DNA of 43,837 bases. It comes from Bradyrhizobium sp. Ghvi (GTDB lineage: Bacteria; Pseudomonadota; Alphaproteobacteria; Rhizobiales; Xanthobacteraceae). The stretch covers positions 1 to 43,837 of the forward strand of contig NZ_FOVU01000024.1 of assembly GCF_900115265.1 (NCBI RefSeq). Reading direction: 5' to 3'. The position numbers and the translations under genes are program-made. Each line of letters starts with the position of its first letter. The stretch's first letter is position 1. Shown here one piece after another: positions 33,217 to 40,626 of this stretch. The notes below the pieces were generated by a model that searched no databases, was not told the DNA's origin, and saw only the letters and a list, made by a program, of their open reading frames with translations.

Positions 33217-34077
33217 TTATGATCTCGGTTGAAGGTTGTTTCCGTCGGTGACGGGCCGGAGGGAGGCGGAGCCGACCGGAGGGCCGTCACCGACGGTCGG
33301 CGTCTTGATGAGGCCGCTCTTGCGCTTGGCGCGGAGCCGGTAGCTGTCGCCGCGGATGGTCAGCACGTGGCTGTGGTGCAGGAGCCGATCGAGGATCGCG
33401 GTGGCGACCACGGCATCGGCGAACACTGTGCCCCATTCAGCAACGCTGCGGTTCGACGTGATCAGCATGGCGCCGGTTTCGTAGCGCCGGCTGACCAGTT
33501 GGAAGAACAGATGCGCCGCGTCAGGTTCAAGCGGCAAGTAGCCGAGTTCGTCGACGATGAGCAGCTTTGGCTTCGACAGCGCGAGCAGTTTCTCGTCCAG
33601 CCGTCGCTCGCCGTGCGCCTTGGCAAGGCCCGCGACCAGCGTCGTCGCCGTGGTGAACTGCACGGTGTATCCGGCCAGGATCGCCTCCCGCCCGAGAGCG
33701 ATCGACAAGTGCGTCTTACCTACGCCTGGCGGGCCGAGCAGCAGCACGTTCTCTCCGTTGGCTATCCAACGTGATGCGGCCAGGTCGCGGATCTGCTTTG
33801 GATCGATTGACGGCTGCGCCTCGAAGTCGAAGCCAGCAAGCTCCTTCACGGCTGGGAAGTGTGCGAGCTTCAGCGCCATCTCGATGCGGCGATGATCCTT
33901 GCGCGCGATCTCGCGCTCGCACAACAGGATCAGCGTCTCGCGTGCGGACAGGTTCGCGCGCGCCGCCTCGTCGAGTAGGCTGTCGAGCTGGTCGCGGATG
34001 CCCGAGAGCTGCAATCGCGCCAGCATGGCATCGAGCGGATCGGTTGTTGCTTCAATTACCTTCTTTGCCCGTGCCAT
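33217..34077 (-). CDS. istB: IstB, AAA+ helper ATPase of the IS21-type element
   Basis: A 286-residue AAA+ ATPase of the IstB/DnaC type, starting MARAKKVIEATTDPLDAMLA. The Walker A is GPPGVGKTH (about residues 112-120), the Walker B LLIVDELGYLPL, and sensor-1 LITSNRSVAEWG. IstB binds target DNA and recruits the transposase. The start overlaps the istA stop by one base (TGATG), the usual coupling in this family. A C-terminal part after KRKSGLIKTP is extended compared with typical IstB and reaches the end of the element. The ATPase motifs are complete. Confidence 0.9.
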   Translation of the reverse strand: MARAKKVIEATTDPLDAMLARLQLSGIRDQLDSLLDEAARANLSARETLILLCEREIARKDHRRIEMALKLAHFPAVKELAGFDFEAQPSIDPKQIRDLAASRWIANGENVLLLGPPGVGKTHLSIALGREAILAGYTVQFTTATTLVAGLAKAHGERRLDEKLLALSKPKLLIVDELGYLPLEPDAAHLFFQLVSRRYETGAMLITSNRSVAEWGTVFADAVVATAILDRLLHHSHVLTIRGDSYRLRAKRKSGLIKTPTVGDGPPVGSASLRPVTDGNNLQPRS

Positions 34078-35387
34078 CAGAAGCTTCCTCCGATCACGGC
34101 TTCGTATTCGGCAAGAGGACGCAACAACGAGGGCGGTGGAGACGACCCCGGTACTGTCGCCGCAGCAATCTCCGGCCGGCGGACCGCGCCGTTGCGGCCA
34201 GCAACACCATCGAGATGGGCAAAGTCGATGATCCGCAGCCGGCGCCCCTCCGATTGGTTGTGCACTGCTACCTGGTGCAATCCATGCCGGATCCGCACTT
34301 CGCCGGCCGCGATCGTTACCGCCACGCGCTCGCCAATCAGGCGCCACGGTACCGAGTAGCTGTTCGTGTCGATCTCGACGGCGCAATCGTTGCCGACGAC
34401 GCGGGTCAGTTCACGCAAGGATCCGAACGACGGCTGCCCGCCGAGCGGCTTCAACCGATGTATCTCGTCGCGCGCGAAGCGGATGATCGGCGCCTCTCCG
34501 GTCGTGCCGTGGATACGAACGTTCGCAACCTCACGCTCCCACCTGTCGAGATGCGCCTCGAATGCTTCCCAGCTTGGGAAGGAATGACCGGCGATTGCGT
34601 TCTTCTTCACGTAGCCGACGCCGTTCTCGGTCTTGCCTTTCGTGCGCGCCCGATATGGCGCGCAAGCGCGAGGACAGAAGCCCCAATGTTTTGCGAACGC
34701 GATCAGCTTGTCATTGAACTGAACCGATCGGGTCACCGCGTCGTGGCGCACCACGAGCGCCCGTGGATTGTCCATCAGCACTTCCTCCGGCACACCGCCG
34801 AGGGTCGTGAATGTGCTCTCGAGCCCGGCAAACCAATGCTCCTGCCTCTCGGCCCGGAACGCGCGCGCATGAAGCCGTCGCGAGTGGCCGAGCGTTGCCA
34901 CGAATACGAATGCCTTGACTCTCGCTCCTCCGATCTCGACCAGGCGCTCCCCGAAGTCGATCTGCAGCTGTCGGCCCGGCGGCGTCTCAAACCGCGTCGT
35001 CGCCAGAGCCTCCGCCTTGAGCGCCTGGCGATAGGGCTGCACGGCGCGTTGGAGCGTCCGCCGACTGACTGTCACGCCTTTCTCGGCCAACAGGTCCTGG
35101 CGCACCACGTCGGCATTGCCGCGATGCCGAATGAGCCTCTCGCGCAGCCAACCCTCAAGGCCGTCGAGACGCTTCGGCCGCTCAGGCGGCTTGAACGCTT
35201 TCACCCCGCCCGCCGCCACGTAGCCCTTCACTGTGTGATGGCTGCAGCCCAGCTGTCGCGCAATCCGCTTCAGACCCCACCCGCACGCCCTTAGGCGCAA
35301 CATCTCCGCCACGTCATCCGGCGTCTTCATCACCTGCCCCCGTGGATCACTCCACGCCGAGCCTTCAGTGATTCGTTCCTGCTTCAT
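34077..35387 (-). CDS. istA: IstA, DDE transposase of the IS21-type element
   Basis: A 436-residue IS21-type transposase. An N-terminal helix-turn-helix (VAEMLRLRACGWGLKRIARQ) is followed by a DDE integrase core: LQIDFGERLVEIG for the first Asp, VLMDNPRALVV for the second, and the Glu in RTKGKTENGVGYVKKN. The C-terminal Mu-type beta domain contains VEIDTNSYSVPWRLIGE. The start is preceded by a GGGGAGAGA purine run. No frameshift is seen, so the transposase should be functional. Confidence 0.9.
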   Translation of the reverse strand: MKQERITEGSAWSDPRGQVMKTPDDVAEMLRLRACGWGLKRIARQLGCSHHTVKGYVAAGGVKAFKPPERPKRLDGLEGWLRERLIRHRGNADVVRQDLLAEKGVTVSRRTLQRAVQPYRQALKAEALATTRFETPPGRQLQIDFGERLVEIGGARVKAFVFVATLGHSRRLHARAFRAERQEHWFAGLESTFTTLGGVPEEVLMDNPRALVVRHDAVTRSVQFNDKLIAFAKHWGFCPRACAPYRARTKGKTENGVGYVKKNAIAGHSFPSWEAFEAHLDRWEREVANVRIHGTTGEAPIIRFARDEIHRLKPLGGQPSFGSLRELTRVVGNDCAVEIDTNSYSVPWRLIGERVAVTIAAGEVRIRHGLHQVAVHNQSEGRRLRIIDFAHLDGVAGRNGAVRRPEIAAATVPGSSPPPSLLRPLAEYEAVIGGSF

Positions 35388-35977
35388 TCACTCTCTCCCC
35401 AGCTATCCGAGGAGGGGGCAATTCCTCGTGACGCTGAGGGGGCAGTTTTCCATGGCGCGCGACACGTTATGAGGACTACATCTATCTGCAGATGCTTCAG
35501 CGCGAGTGGGGAGCGGCCAGTTTCGGAGTTTCAGACCCTTGCACACTTTGCCGATGCGGAGCGTCCATCAGCACGGGCGGCTTTGGTTTTGCTGTTTTGG
35601 GGCTATTTCGAGACGCGGATTGAACGGCTCCACCGCACCGCCATGCGTAAGTTGCCGCAGCGCATTCTCCACGACCAACTGAAGCGCCACTCCGGAATCG
35701 GGCCGCGCTTATACGAACTGTACAAGATATTTTTTGGGGTCGACTACTTCGATGATCTTCGTGCGAACGGTTTTTCCAGCGTTGCCGATCTATTAAACGA
35801 CGTCCATCGTCGCCGGAATGAGTTTAGCCACGGAAGGCCACAGGCAATTAACGATGCGATCGTAACCCGTCTCGTGGAAAATCTCAGAGACGAGCATGAG
35901 GCTTGGATTGCGCTCTACAACAGTCGGGCGAACTCACTTCCATAGGCGGCAAGCGCGCCGGGGCTCTCGCTCCTGCA

Positions 35978-36721
35978 TCATCCCGGCTTGTTGTATTTCT
36001 CGCAGCCTCGCTCACTTCCTTCGGTGTTGTTGACAGGATCGAAGGAATAACAGAACTCGTAAGGCCATTCCTTGCCGAAGATGTCTTGATAGGTCACTCG
36101 CCCAAACAGGTAAAAGACCTGCAATCCGCCAGCGAGCCGGTCGTGGCTCCGCTTTTGAATCTCGATCGCATCATCTGAGTTCTGCGGCATTGAAATCGTC
36201 TGCTTGATTGGGTCGGTGCCGTAGAGCGCCCCAAACTCGTATTTCGGTATTCCGCCGGTTGGCAGGCTGAGCTTTTCGATATCGGGCAGAGGGAAATGTC
36301 CGACCTGGATGTCAGCCTCAAGTTTGATTTTGTACGCTGGCGTCTGACCGGAATGATGAATGCGGATTTCGGCGCTGGCCGTGTTGCTGCTCACGGTCAT
36401 CGGCCCGTGGCCAATGTGTAGATAGGCGCGCAGTTGCCGATGCTCGGTATCGCGTGCAACTTCGATCTGTGCCTCGCCGGCGTTGGCCTGTCTCCGGGCT
36501 TCGGCAACCGCTTGTGTGCTGGCGACATACGCCTTGTAGGCAAACAACGCGCTGAGAAATGCGCCTATGACGATAAGGATGGTCAGGCCAATATAGGCAC
36601 CCCAGAACCGTCGTTCCTGCCGGCGATGTTCTCGCTCCTCGGCATGCCACCCCAGCGGTAGGGCGCTATCTGCATCGCCCCCTTGTTCGTTGGCGGTCCC
36701 CATGCTGCCCCCTTGGTCCAT
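35978..36721 (-). CDS. Membrane-anchored hypothetical protein (247 aa)
   Basis: A 247-residue protein with a charged cytoplasmic N-terminus, one transmembrane segment at about residues 41-62 (YIGLTILIVIGAFLSALFAY), a helical stretch with QAVAEARRQANAGEAQIEVA, and a beta-rich outer domain starting LRAYLHIGHGPMTVSSNTAS. This layout is common in alphaproteobacterial hypothetical proteins and no function is established. It follows the Clp-fold protease gene by 111 bp on the same strand, so it may or may not belong to the ubiquitin-like operon. It converges on the HEPN gene fragment. Confidence 0.7.
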   Translation of the reverse strand: MDQGGSMGTANEQGGDADSALPLGWHAEEREHRRQERRFWGAYIGLTILIVIGAFLSALFAYKAYVASTQAVAEARRQANAGEAQIEVARDTEHRQLRAYLHIGHGPMTVSSNTASAEIRIHHSGQTPAYKIKLEADIQVGHFPLPDIEKLSLPTGGIPKYEFGALYGTDPIKQTISMPQNSDDAIEIQKRSHDRLAGGLQVFYLFGRVTYQDIFGKEWPYEFCYSFDPVNNTEGSERGCEKYNKPG

Positions 36722-36832
36722 TTCGAGGCCGCCATCATGCCATCACATACGGCGAAGCCGATCAATCAAGCCACTTGGCGGCGCCCCAGCTATTCAGCTC
36801 TCTGGCGAACTCGGCTCATGCTCTGCGCCAGA

Positions 36833-37735
36833 TCATACGATCTGCGAAGCATATGCCGATTCGTAGATCTTTTTGCCATTCTCTGTCAGCAGGCGAAGGG
36901 AGCAGTAAAGCTCCCAATAGCGGCCCCAACGCTCATCATCCGGCGGGAGATATTCGATCGGTAGACCGATCTGCTTGGCGTCGGCATAGTCGATCGGCTG
37001 ACCGTGCGTCTTCCATTTACTGGAGTTCATCAGCGCATGAGAAATGGTTGAACTCGGCGCGCCACGCCGCTTCAGCATATCTTCGGCGAATGTTCTCACC
37101 CGATCGCGGATGCCCTGGAATTTTTGGACTGTCCTGGCCTCAAAGCTGTCAAGCATCAGCAGCGCGATCTGATCTTGAGGATCCCTGCGCAAGGCGGCAC
37201 AGTGCCCTTCGTAGGCCTCCAGATAGCCAGTGACTGAATACATCAGCTCGTTGCCTCGAGCATCCCTCAGGAGGAATTGCGGATCAATCATCCCAAGCTC
37301 GGAAGCATTGCTCATGATGATTTTGCTGGCGGCGAGCGCCATAAGGGTGCCGGCGCTCTTCGCCAAATCCGGCACGATGACCCGAAACTCCCGGTTGCCT
37401 GCTTTCGCAAGGATCAGCTTGACGAGCTTCTCACAAGCATCGACATCGCCACCGCAAGTGTTGAGGAGAAGATCGATCGGAGAGTTTTCGGAAATGTTGT
37501 GGAGCATCTCCACGAAGCCGATCACGTCGTTTCGATCGATCTCCGCCTCCAACCCGCTGACGTAGCAAATCAGGTGGGTCTGCTCCGTGCGATTGATCAG
37601 CTTGATAAGCTCCTGCCTTTGATAGCGGCCAGCGTTCATCGCTGCGTACATCGGCGTCTTCGTGAGCGGCCGCTCAACCTTCAACGGCTCGGCTCCCGAT
37701 GTGGAAGCCGAGGGCTCCTGACCTTTATCGCTCAC
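36833..37735 (-). CDS. Clp-fold serine protease (SDH/SppA-like) of the ubiquitin-like operon
   Basis: A 300-residue serine proteinase of the ClpP/crotonase fold, like the serine dehydrogenase proteinase (SDH_sah) group. Key parts, numbered from my start: LLLNTCGGDVDACEKLVKLI (oxyanion region, about 90-108), the nucleophile Ser127 in VPDLAKSAGTLMALAAS, and LGMIDPQFLLRD. No signal peptide or membrane segment is visible, unlike many SDH proteins, so it should be cytoplasmic. I prefer the GTG at 37735 because GGTGGGGG lies before it and it overlaps the DUF6527 stop by only 11 bases; ATGs at 37768 and 37804 are possible. As the last coupled gene of the operon it may degrade or process tagged proteins. 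Confidence 0.82.
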   Translation of the reverse strand: MSDKGQEPSASTSGAEPLKVERPLTKTPMYAAMNAGRYQRQELIKLINRTEQTHLICYVSGLEAEIDRNDVIGFVEMLHNISENSPIDLLLNTCGGDVDACEKLVKLILAKAGNREFRVIVPDLAKSAGTLMALAASKIIMSNASELGMIDPQFLLRDARGNELMYSVTGYLEAYEGHCAALRRDPQDQIALLMLDSFEARTVQKFQGIRDRVRTFAEDMLKRRGAPSSTISHALMNSSKWKTHGQPIDYADAKQIGLPIEYLPPDDERWGRYWELYCSLRLLTENGKKIYESAYASQIV

Positions 37736-38147
37736 CGAAGGAATCCCCCACCCAATCGACTTTTCCATTCCTGACGAAATAGTGGCATCTACGCCGGCCA
37801 TCATAGTAATTCACGCTCGGAGAAAGCGAAAGAGGCCCATCAACCTTAGATAACTGCCAGAAGGGGCTGCGTCCGCGATCGAGGTTGAGCATGATTCGAT
37901 GGCCGCTCCGGCAGGGGCAGTCGAAGGCGATCCATTTCGGCCGCGCCGCGGTACCGACAATGACGGCGGTATTTTTCGGCAGCTTCTCCGGAATCTCATC
38001 AGCCGAGTCGAATTGGCCGGTGCAGTACAGCAATGGCTGAGGGATCAGCCATTGCGAAAGCCAATCGAGACGCGGCCACTGCCACAGCGGCAGACGCTTC
38101 AGCCATTGCGGAAGCCAGTCGACCCACGCCCTCCAACGAATCTTCAT
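37725..38147 (-). CDS. DUF6527 family protein of the ubiquitin-like operon
   Basis: A 140-residue protein starting MKIRWRAWVDWLPQWLKRLP on an ATGA overlap with the E1 gene. The first 35 residues are extremely Trp-rich, with WxxWL repeats. The rest holds the DUF6527 features: ARPKWIAFDCPCRSGHRIML, then NLDRGRSPFWQL, LSLSPSVNYYDGRRRCHYFV and RNGKVDW. The CPC, H and CH residues could form one zinc site. DUF6527 proteins are found next to bacterial E1-E2-JAB operons; whether they act as substrate adaptor or E3-like factor is unknown. The Trp-rich start could bind a membrane or a partner. Confidence 0.82.
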   Translation of the reverse strand: MKIRWRAWVDWLPQWLKRLPLWQWPRLDWLSQWLIPQPLLYCTGQFDSADEIPEKLPKNTAVIVGTAARPKWIAFDCPCRSGHRIMLNLDRGRSPFWQLSKVDGPLSLSPSVNYYDGRRRCHYFVRNGKVDWVGDSFGER

Positions 38148-39526
38148 GCCTCGGGCCACGCCTGTTCAAGGAAAGGATTGCTCTCGCCCTTGCCGATCTT
38201 ATGGCTCTCCGGGTCGCAGTAGTGTTGTGGTCGAGGCTTGGCGTTGTTGGTCGAGATTTCCCTCTCGTGCCAACGGAAGAGAACTTCTGTTGGCCTCGGA
38301 CTTGGCCCAAAGCCGATCAGGCGCTCCAGAAGCTCGTTTATCGCAGCAGAGGCGATGCCGGTGGTGAAAGTCACCACGGCGGGCTCAACGCCTCCTAATA
38401 CAGGCGCATAGCCTTCGTTTTCGAGCCGTATTCTCTCTTCCGGCGTTCGCAGCTCGGTTTGGGCCCGGGCAAGGTCGATCCGGTCGCGACAGACGAGGCA
38501 GGCGCCACCTGGCGCAAGCGTTGTCACGCGGCCGTTTATGCTTGCAAGCGCGCCATCGCCACCAAGCAGCACGCCGAGGTCGATGACGGGCATAGCCAGA
38601 AAGGTCGATAGCCGCGAAAGAACCAGGCGACCGGCATTATCATCGGTGCAGCCGAAGACGATATCGCATGGGATCAGCTCGCGAGCCGTCTTCTCCAGCG
38701 TGACCATCGCCCCTACAGCTTTGCACTCAAGATCAGGCGCGATTGCCGTCAGATGGCTTTGAAGCACGGCCGTCTTCGGTTTGCCGACAGCCGCAGGTGT
38801 TGAGCCGTAGACCCGCGTGACGTTGCTCTCCGTCAATGTGTCCGCGTCGATCACAGTGAGATGACGGATGCCTAGCCTGACGAGCTGCTCGGCGACGGCC
38901 GAACCGGTCCCGCCGCAGCCCACAATACCTATCCGCAGCGCGCCAAGCGTTTGCTGGATTTCAGGGCCGAACGCGCGGACGCTTCGGTCGAAGATCTCCG
39001 GTATCTGCTGATCAGTCGAATTGAAGGAGTTGATGAGCTGCCATTTGTCCCCGACCCGCCACAACCGGTCGATCGGCGCCTTGTCCCCGTCGCTGAAGTT
39101 CACCTCGCCGGTAAAGGTGATGCCGTTTTCCCGTGGCGAGGCGATCAGCGTGATGTACAGCTCCGAGCCCGAACGCAGCCGGAACAGGTCGGCGATATCC
39201 TGGTCGACCTTCCGGTCAGCCATGCTCGGGGTCGGATGGCTGCCTATGCCCGGATGGGTGTGAAACCAGATCGGGATCGCGCCCAGGCGTTCGGCCTCCG
39301 CCAGGGCAGGGACGTAACCATGAGAGGCAATGGACAGATGATCACCTTCGCGCGCGAGGTAGGCGTCTTGCGGCACCCAGTGCATCGCACGTCCGAGAAG
39401 TCGGATGTCACCGTTCGGCGCCCGGGCCATGCCCGCAAGCAGCACGCCTGCGGTCTCGACCGGTAGTCTCGCGGTCTGCTCCAGCTCTTGAAAGAGTGGT
39501 TCTGTCAGTACCAGTGTGGTGATCAT
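38144..39526 (-). CDS. JAB deubiquitinase - E1 (ThiF) fusion
   Basis: A 460-residue two-domain protein. Residues 1-150 form a JAB/JAMM metallopeptidase: Glu24 in PVETAGVLLAG, then FHTHPGIGSHPTPSMAD with H89, H91, S101 and D104, the complete zinc motif of isopeptidases that release ubiquitin-like tags. Residues about 195-420 form a ThiF/E1 adenylation domain: IVGCGGTGSAVAEQL (nucleotide loop), VIDADTLTESNVTR and GCTDDNAGRLVLSRL. C343 and C346 (CLVC) with H435/C437 may make the structural zinc site; the active Cys for a thioester is not obvious. The start ATG overlaps the E2 stop (ATGA). Confidence 0.92.
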   Translation of the reverse strand: MITTLVLTEPLFQELEQTARLPVETAGVLLAGMARAPNGDIRLLGRAMHWVPQDAYLAREGDHLSIASHGYVPALAEAERLGAIPIWFHTHPGIGSHPTPSMADRKVDQDIADLFRLRSGSELYITLIASPRENGITFTGEVNFSDGDKAPIDRLWRVGDKWQLINSFNSTDQQIPEIFDRSVRAFGPEIQQTLGALRIGIVGCGGTGSAVAEQLVRLGIRHLTVIDADTLTESNVTRVYGSTPAAVGKPKTAVLQSHLTAIAPDLECKAVGAMVTLEKTARELIPCDIVFGCTDDNAGRLVLSRLSTFLAMPVIDLGVLLGGDGALASINGRVTTLAPGGACLVCRDRIDLARAQTELRTPEERIRLENEGYAPVLGGVEPAVVTFTTGIASAAINELLERLIGFGPSPRPTEVLFRWHEREISTNNAKPRPQHYCDPESHKIGKGESNPFLEQAWPEA

Positions 39527-39909
39527 GATCCCCCCGGTGCTGCTTTCAGCAGCTCGTTTCTGATGAGGGCGAAGTAGCTTTGAAGCGAGTCGATGCCCGA
39601 GCGCCATTGGCCCGCCGTGAAATGCCGCGACCAGCGCTGCCATTGGCGTCCGAGGTGACCCTCGCGCGCCTCCGTGGCCGGGATAACAACGCCGTCCGTG
39701 CGGCACACGGGCGGGTCGAACCACCACATGTCGGGCGGTACATCGGGGTAGCCGGGAGCCAGGCGAATTAGCAGGTCGCTGGCCCCCCGGTCGAACCCCT
39801 TCGGAAGCGGATACGATGGAACGAGCACGCAAATAACGCCGCCTTCAGTCGTGACCTGATGGCCGGGGGCCTTGGCGTTCAGATATTCAATGTCGTGTGA
39901 AGGCAGCAC
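39523..39909 (-). CDS. E2/UBC-like conjugating protein
   Basis: A 128-residue protein with a GTG start; the ribosome site AAGGAG overlaps the stop codon of the ubiquitin-like gene. The UBC core is seen in SDLLIRLAPGYPDVPPDMWW (the YPxxPP turn) and FDPPVCRTDGVVIPATEARE. C69 lies where an E2 active Cys might be; C27 is in a beta strand. The HPN tripeptide of classical E2s is absent. The C-terminal half RQWQRWSRHFTAGQWRSGID and SLQSYFALIRNELL is characteristic of the prokaryotic E2 group found with multi-ubiquitin genes (Prok-E2_E type, from memory). Whether the Cys or another residue carries the tag is open. Confidence 0.85.
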   Translation of the reverse strand: MLPSHDIEYLNAKAPGHQVTTEGGVICVLVPSYPLPKGFDRGASDLLIRLAPGYPDVPPDMWWFDPPVCRTDGVVIPATEAREGHLGRQWQRWSRHFTAGQWRSGIDSLQSYFALIRNELLKAAPGGS

Positions 39910-39921
39910 GGCTATCGCTCC

Positions 39922-40323
39922 TTACAGGAGGCCCGGATTGATCTGCGCGGGCGCGGTGAAAAAGCGCAGGCCATCGCGCATCTTCACCTTCTGCGTATCC
40001 GCGATCTTTTCGTCCGAGCCGCCCGGAACGACCTCGAACAGGTCACGTTCGGGGCCGATTGGCGGGTTGGGCAGGGCCCTTAGTTGGGCGCCCGTCAGGA
40101 AATGTTCGGTCACTTTGAATTCGGTGCGATCGATCTTGATCTCGTACGGATGCTGGCGCTCCTCGAACTCCTTCAGCTCTTCGAGCTCCTGGCGCTCGAA
40201 CTCCTCCAGCTCCTGCTTCTGGCGCTGCTCGAACTCCCGCAGTTCGCGCATCTGGCGCTCCCTGAAGGCCTTCAGCTCCTTCTCGCGCTTTGTCGGGGCG
40301 CCAGCTTCGTCATGCTCGGTCAT
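39922..40323 (-). CDS. Ubiquitin-like protein with coiled-coil N-terminus (multiubiquitin family, single domain)
   Basis: A 133-residue protein. The first ten residues are followed by a charged coiled coil (about 11-57: KREKELKAFRERQMRELREF, then EQRQKQELEEFERQELEELK). Residues 58-130 form a beta-grasp domain with the pattern IKIDRTEFKVTEHFLTGAQL, LPNPPIGPERDLFEVVPGGS, and VKMRDGLRFFTAPAQINPG, typical of the bacterial Multi_ubiq family. Only one such domain is present. The chain ends Gly131-Leu-Leu, so the E1/JAB protein might first have to remove two Leu to expose a Gly end. The start at 40323 has GGAGG five bases upstream. Confidence 0.9.
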   Translation of the reverse strand: MTEHDEAGAPTKREKELKAFRERQMRELREFEQRQKQELEEFERQELEELKEFEERQHPYEIKIDRTEFKVTEHFLTGAQLRALPNPPIGPERDLFEVVPGGSDEKIADTQKVKMRDGLRFFTAPAQINPGLL

Positions 40324-40347
40324 CGGTACCTCCATTGATTGACACCA

Positions 40348-40376
40348 AGATACCACGCCACCATGCGACTTGACAA
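40348..40376 (-). promoter_or_regulatory. Candidate promoter of the ubiquitin-like operon
   Basis: On the minus strand, TTGTCA (40376-40371) stands 17 bases before GTATCT (40353-40348), or 18 before TATCTT. On the plus strand TTGACA (40370-40375) overlaps the same site and could serve the divergent regulator gene. The -10 boxes are weak in both directions. Confidence 0.4.
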
Positions 40377-40404
40377 GCCTGGTGTTAAGGTGCAGATTAC
40401 TTGC

Positions 40405-40626
40405 ATGAAAACCATGAAAGCTATGACGATCCGCCTCACCGACGAGCAGGCTGAAGCTCTGGAGACCGTTGCCTCGGTCGAGCAGCGCGCGGTTTCGGAT
40501 GTGATTCGTGCTGCAATCAGCGAGCACATCGAGAACCGGCGCAAAGACCCCGCCTTTCAGGAGGACCTGAAGGCCCGCCTTGCGCGGGCCCGACGGCTTT
40601 TGGCCCGGCAGGCCGGCAGCGACTAG
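40405..40626 (+). CDS. Ribbon-helix-helix (CopG-like) DNA-binding protein
   Basis: A 73-residue protein, MKTMKAMTIRLTDEQAEALE, then TVASVEQRAVSDVIRAAISE and a basic C-terminal helix. The short beta strand TIRL followed by two helices is the RHH fold of CopG/antitoxin-type repressors. Three Met codons (40405, 40414, 40423) could start it; I chose the first. It is divergent from the ubiquitin-like operon with only 81 bp between the start codons, so it is a good candidate for regulator of that operon. Its stop directly abuts the stop of the convergent Fic gene. Confidence 0.75.
   Translation: MKTMKAMTIRLTDEQAEALETVASVEQRAVSDVIRAAISEHIENRRKDPAFQEDLKARLARARRLLARQAGSD

Larger units (their letters stand above)
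33155..35465. mobile_element. Complete IS21-family insertion sequence (2,311 bp)
   Basis: The ends are inverted repeats: the left end begins GTGTCAAACGCCATCCGG and the right end, read inward, GTGTCGCGCGCCATGG. Both contain two spaced copies of AACTGCCCCC or a one-base variant (33173-33182, 33197-33206; right side 35438-35447 and 35414-35423), typical of IS21-type subterminal repeats. A 5-bp target duplication GTTAT flanks it at 33150-33154 and 35466-35470. It encodes istA and istB on the minus strand, both apparently intact, so the element may be active and recent. Confidence 0.9.
32945..35945 (+). pseudogene. HEPN-domain protein with N-terminal zinc ribbon, split by IS21-type element
   Basis: The gene is in two parts. 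Part one (32945-33154) encodes MWFDGLRGSSWTSLWSGYVV, a zinc ribbon (VCGGNCPG with CPACGAGP) and ends FMGAEGRY. Part two (35471-35945) continues in frame with EDYIYLQMLQREW. One extra G in the GGGG run at 35508-35511 then shifts the frame; removing it gives ERPVSEFQTLAHFADAERPS, then ALVLLFWGYFETRIERL and the HEPN motif RRNEFSHG (R-x4-H). HEPN domains are often ribonucleases of defence and toxin systems. The strong ribosome site and clean join show a once-intact gene of about 230 residues. Part two alone could still be read from an ATG at 35469, but would lack the N-terminus. Confidence 0.8.

Noticed and set aside
33771..35294. A 507-codon plus-strand frame across the IS21 element
   Set aside because: It is antisense to istA and istB, which have intact transposase and ATPase motifs.
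35469..35945. The HEPN fragment as a complete independent gene starting at 35469
   Set aside because: Its first codons overlap the IS target duplication and lack a ribosome site; the frame-corrected join to 32945-33154 gives a better protein.
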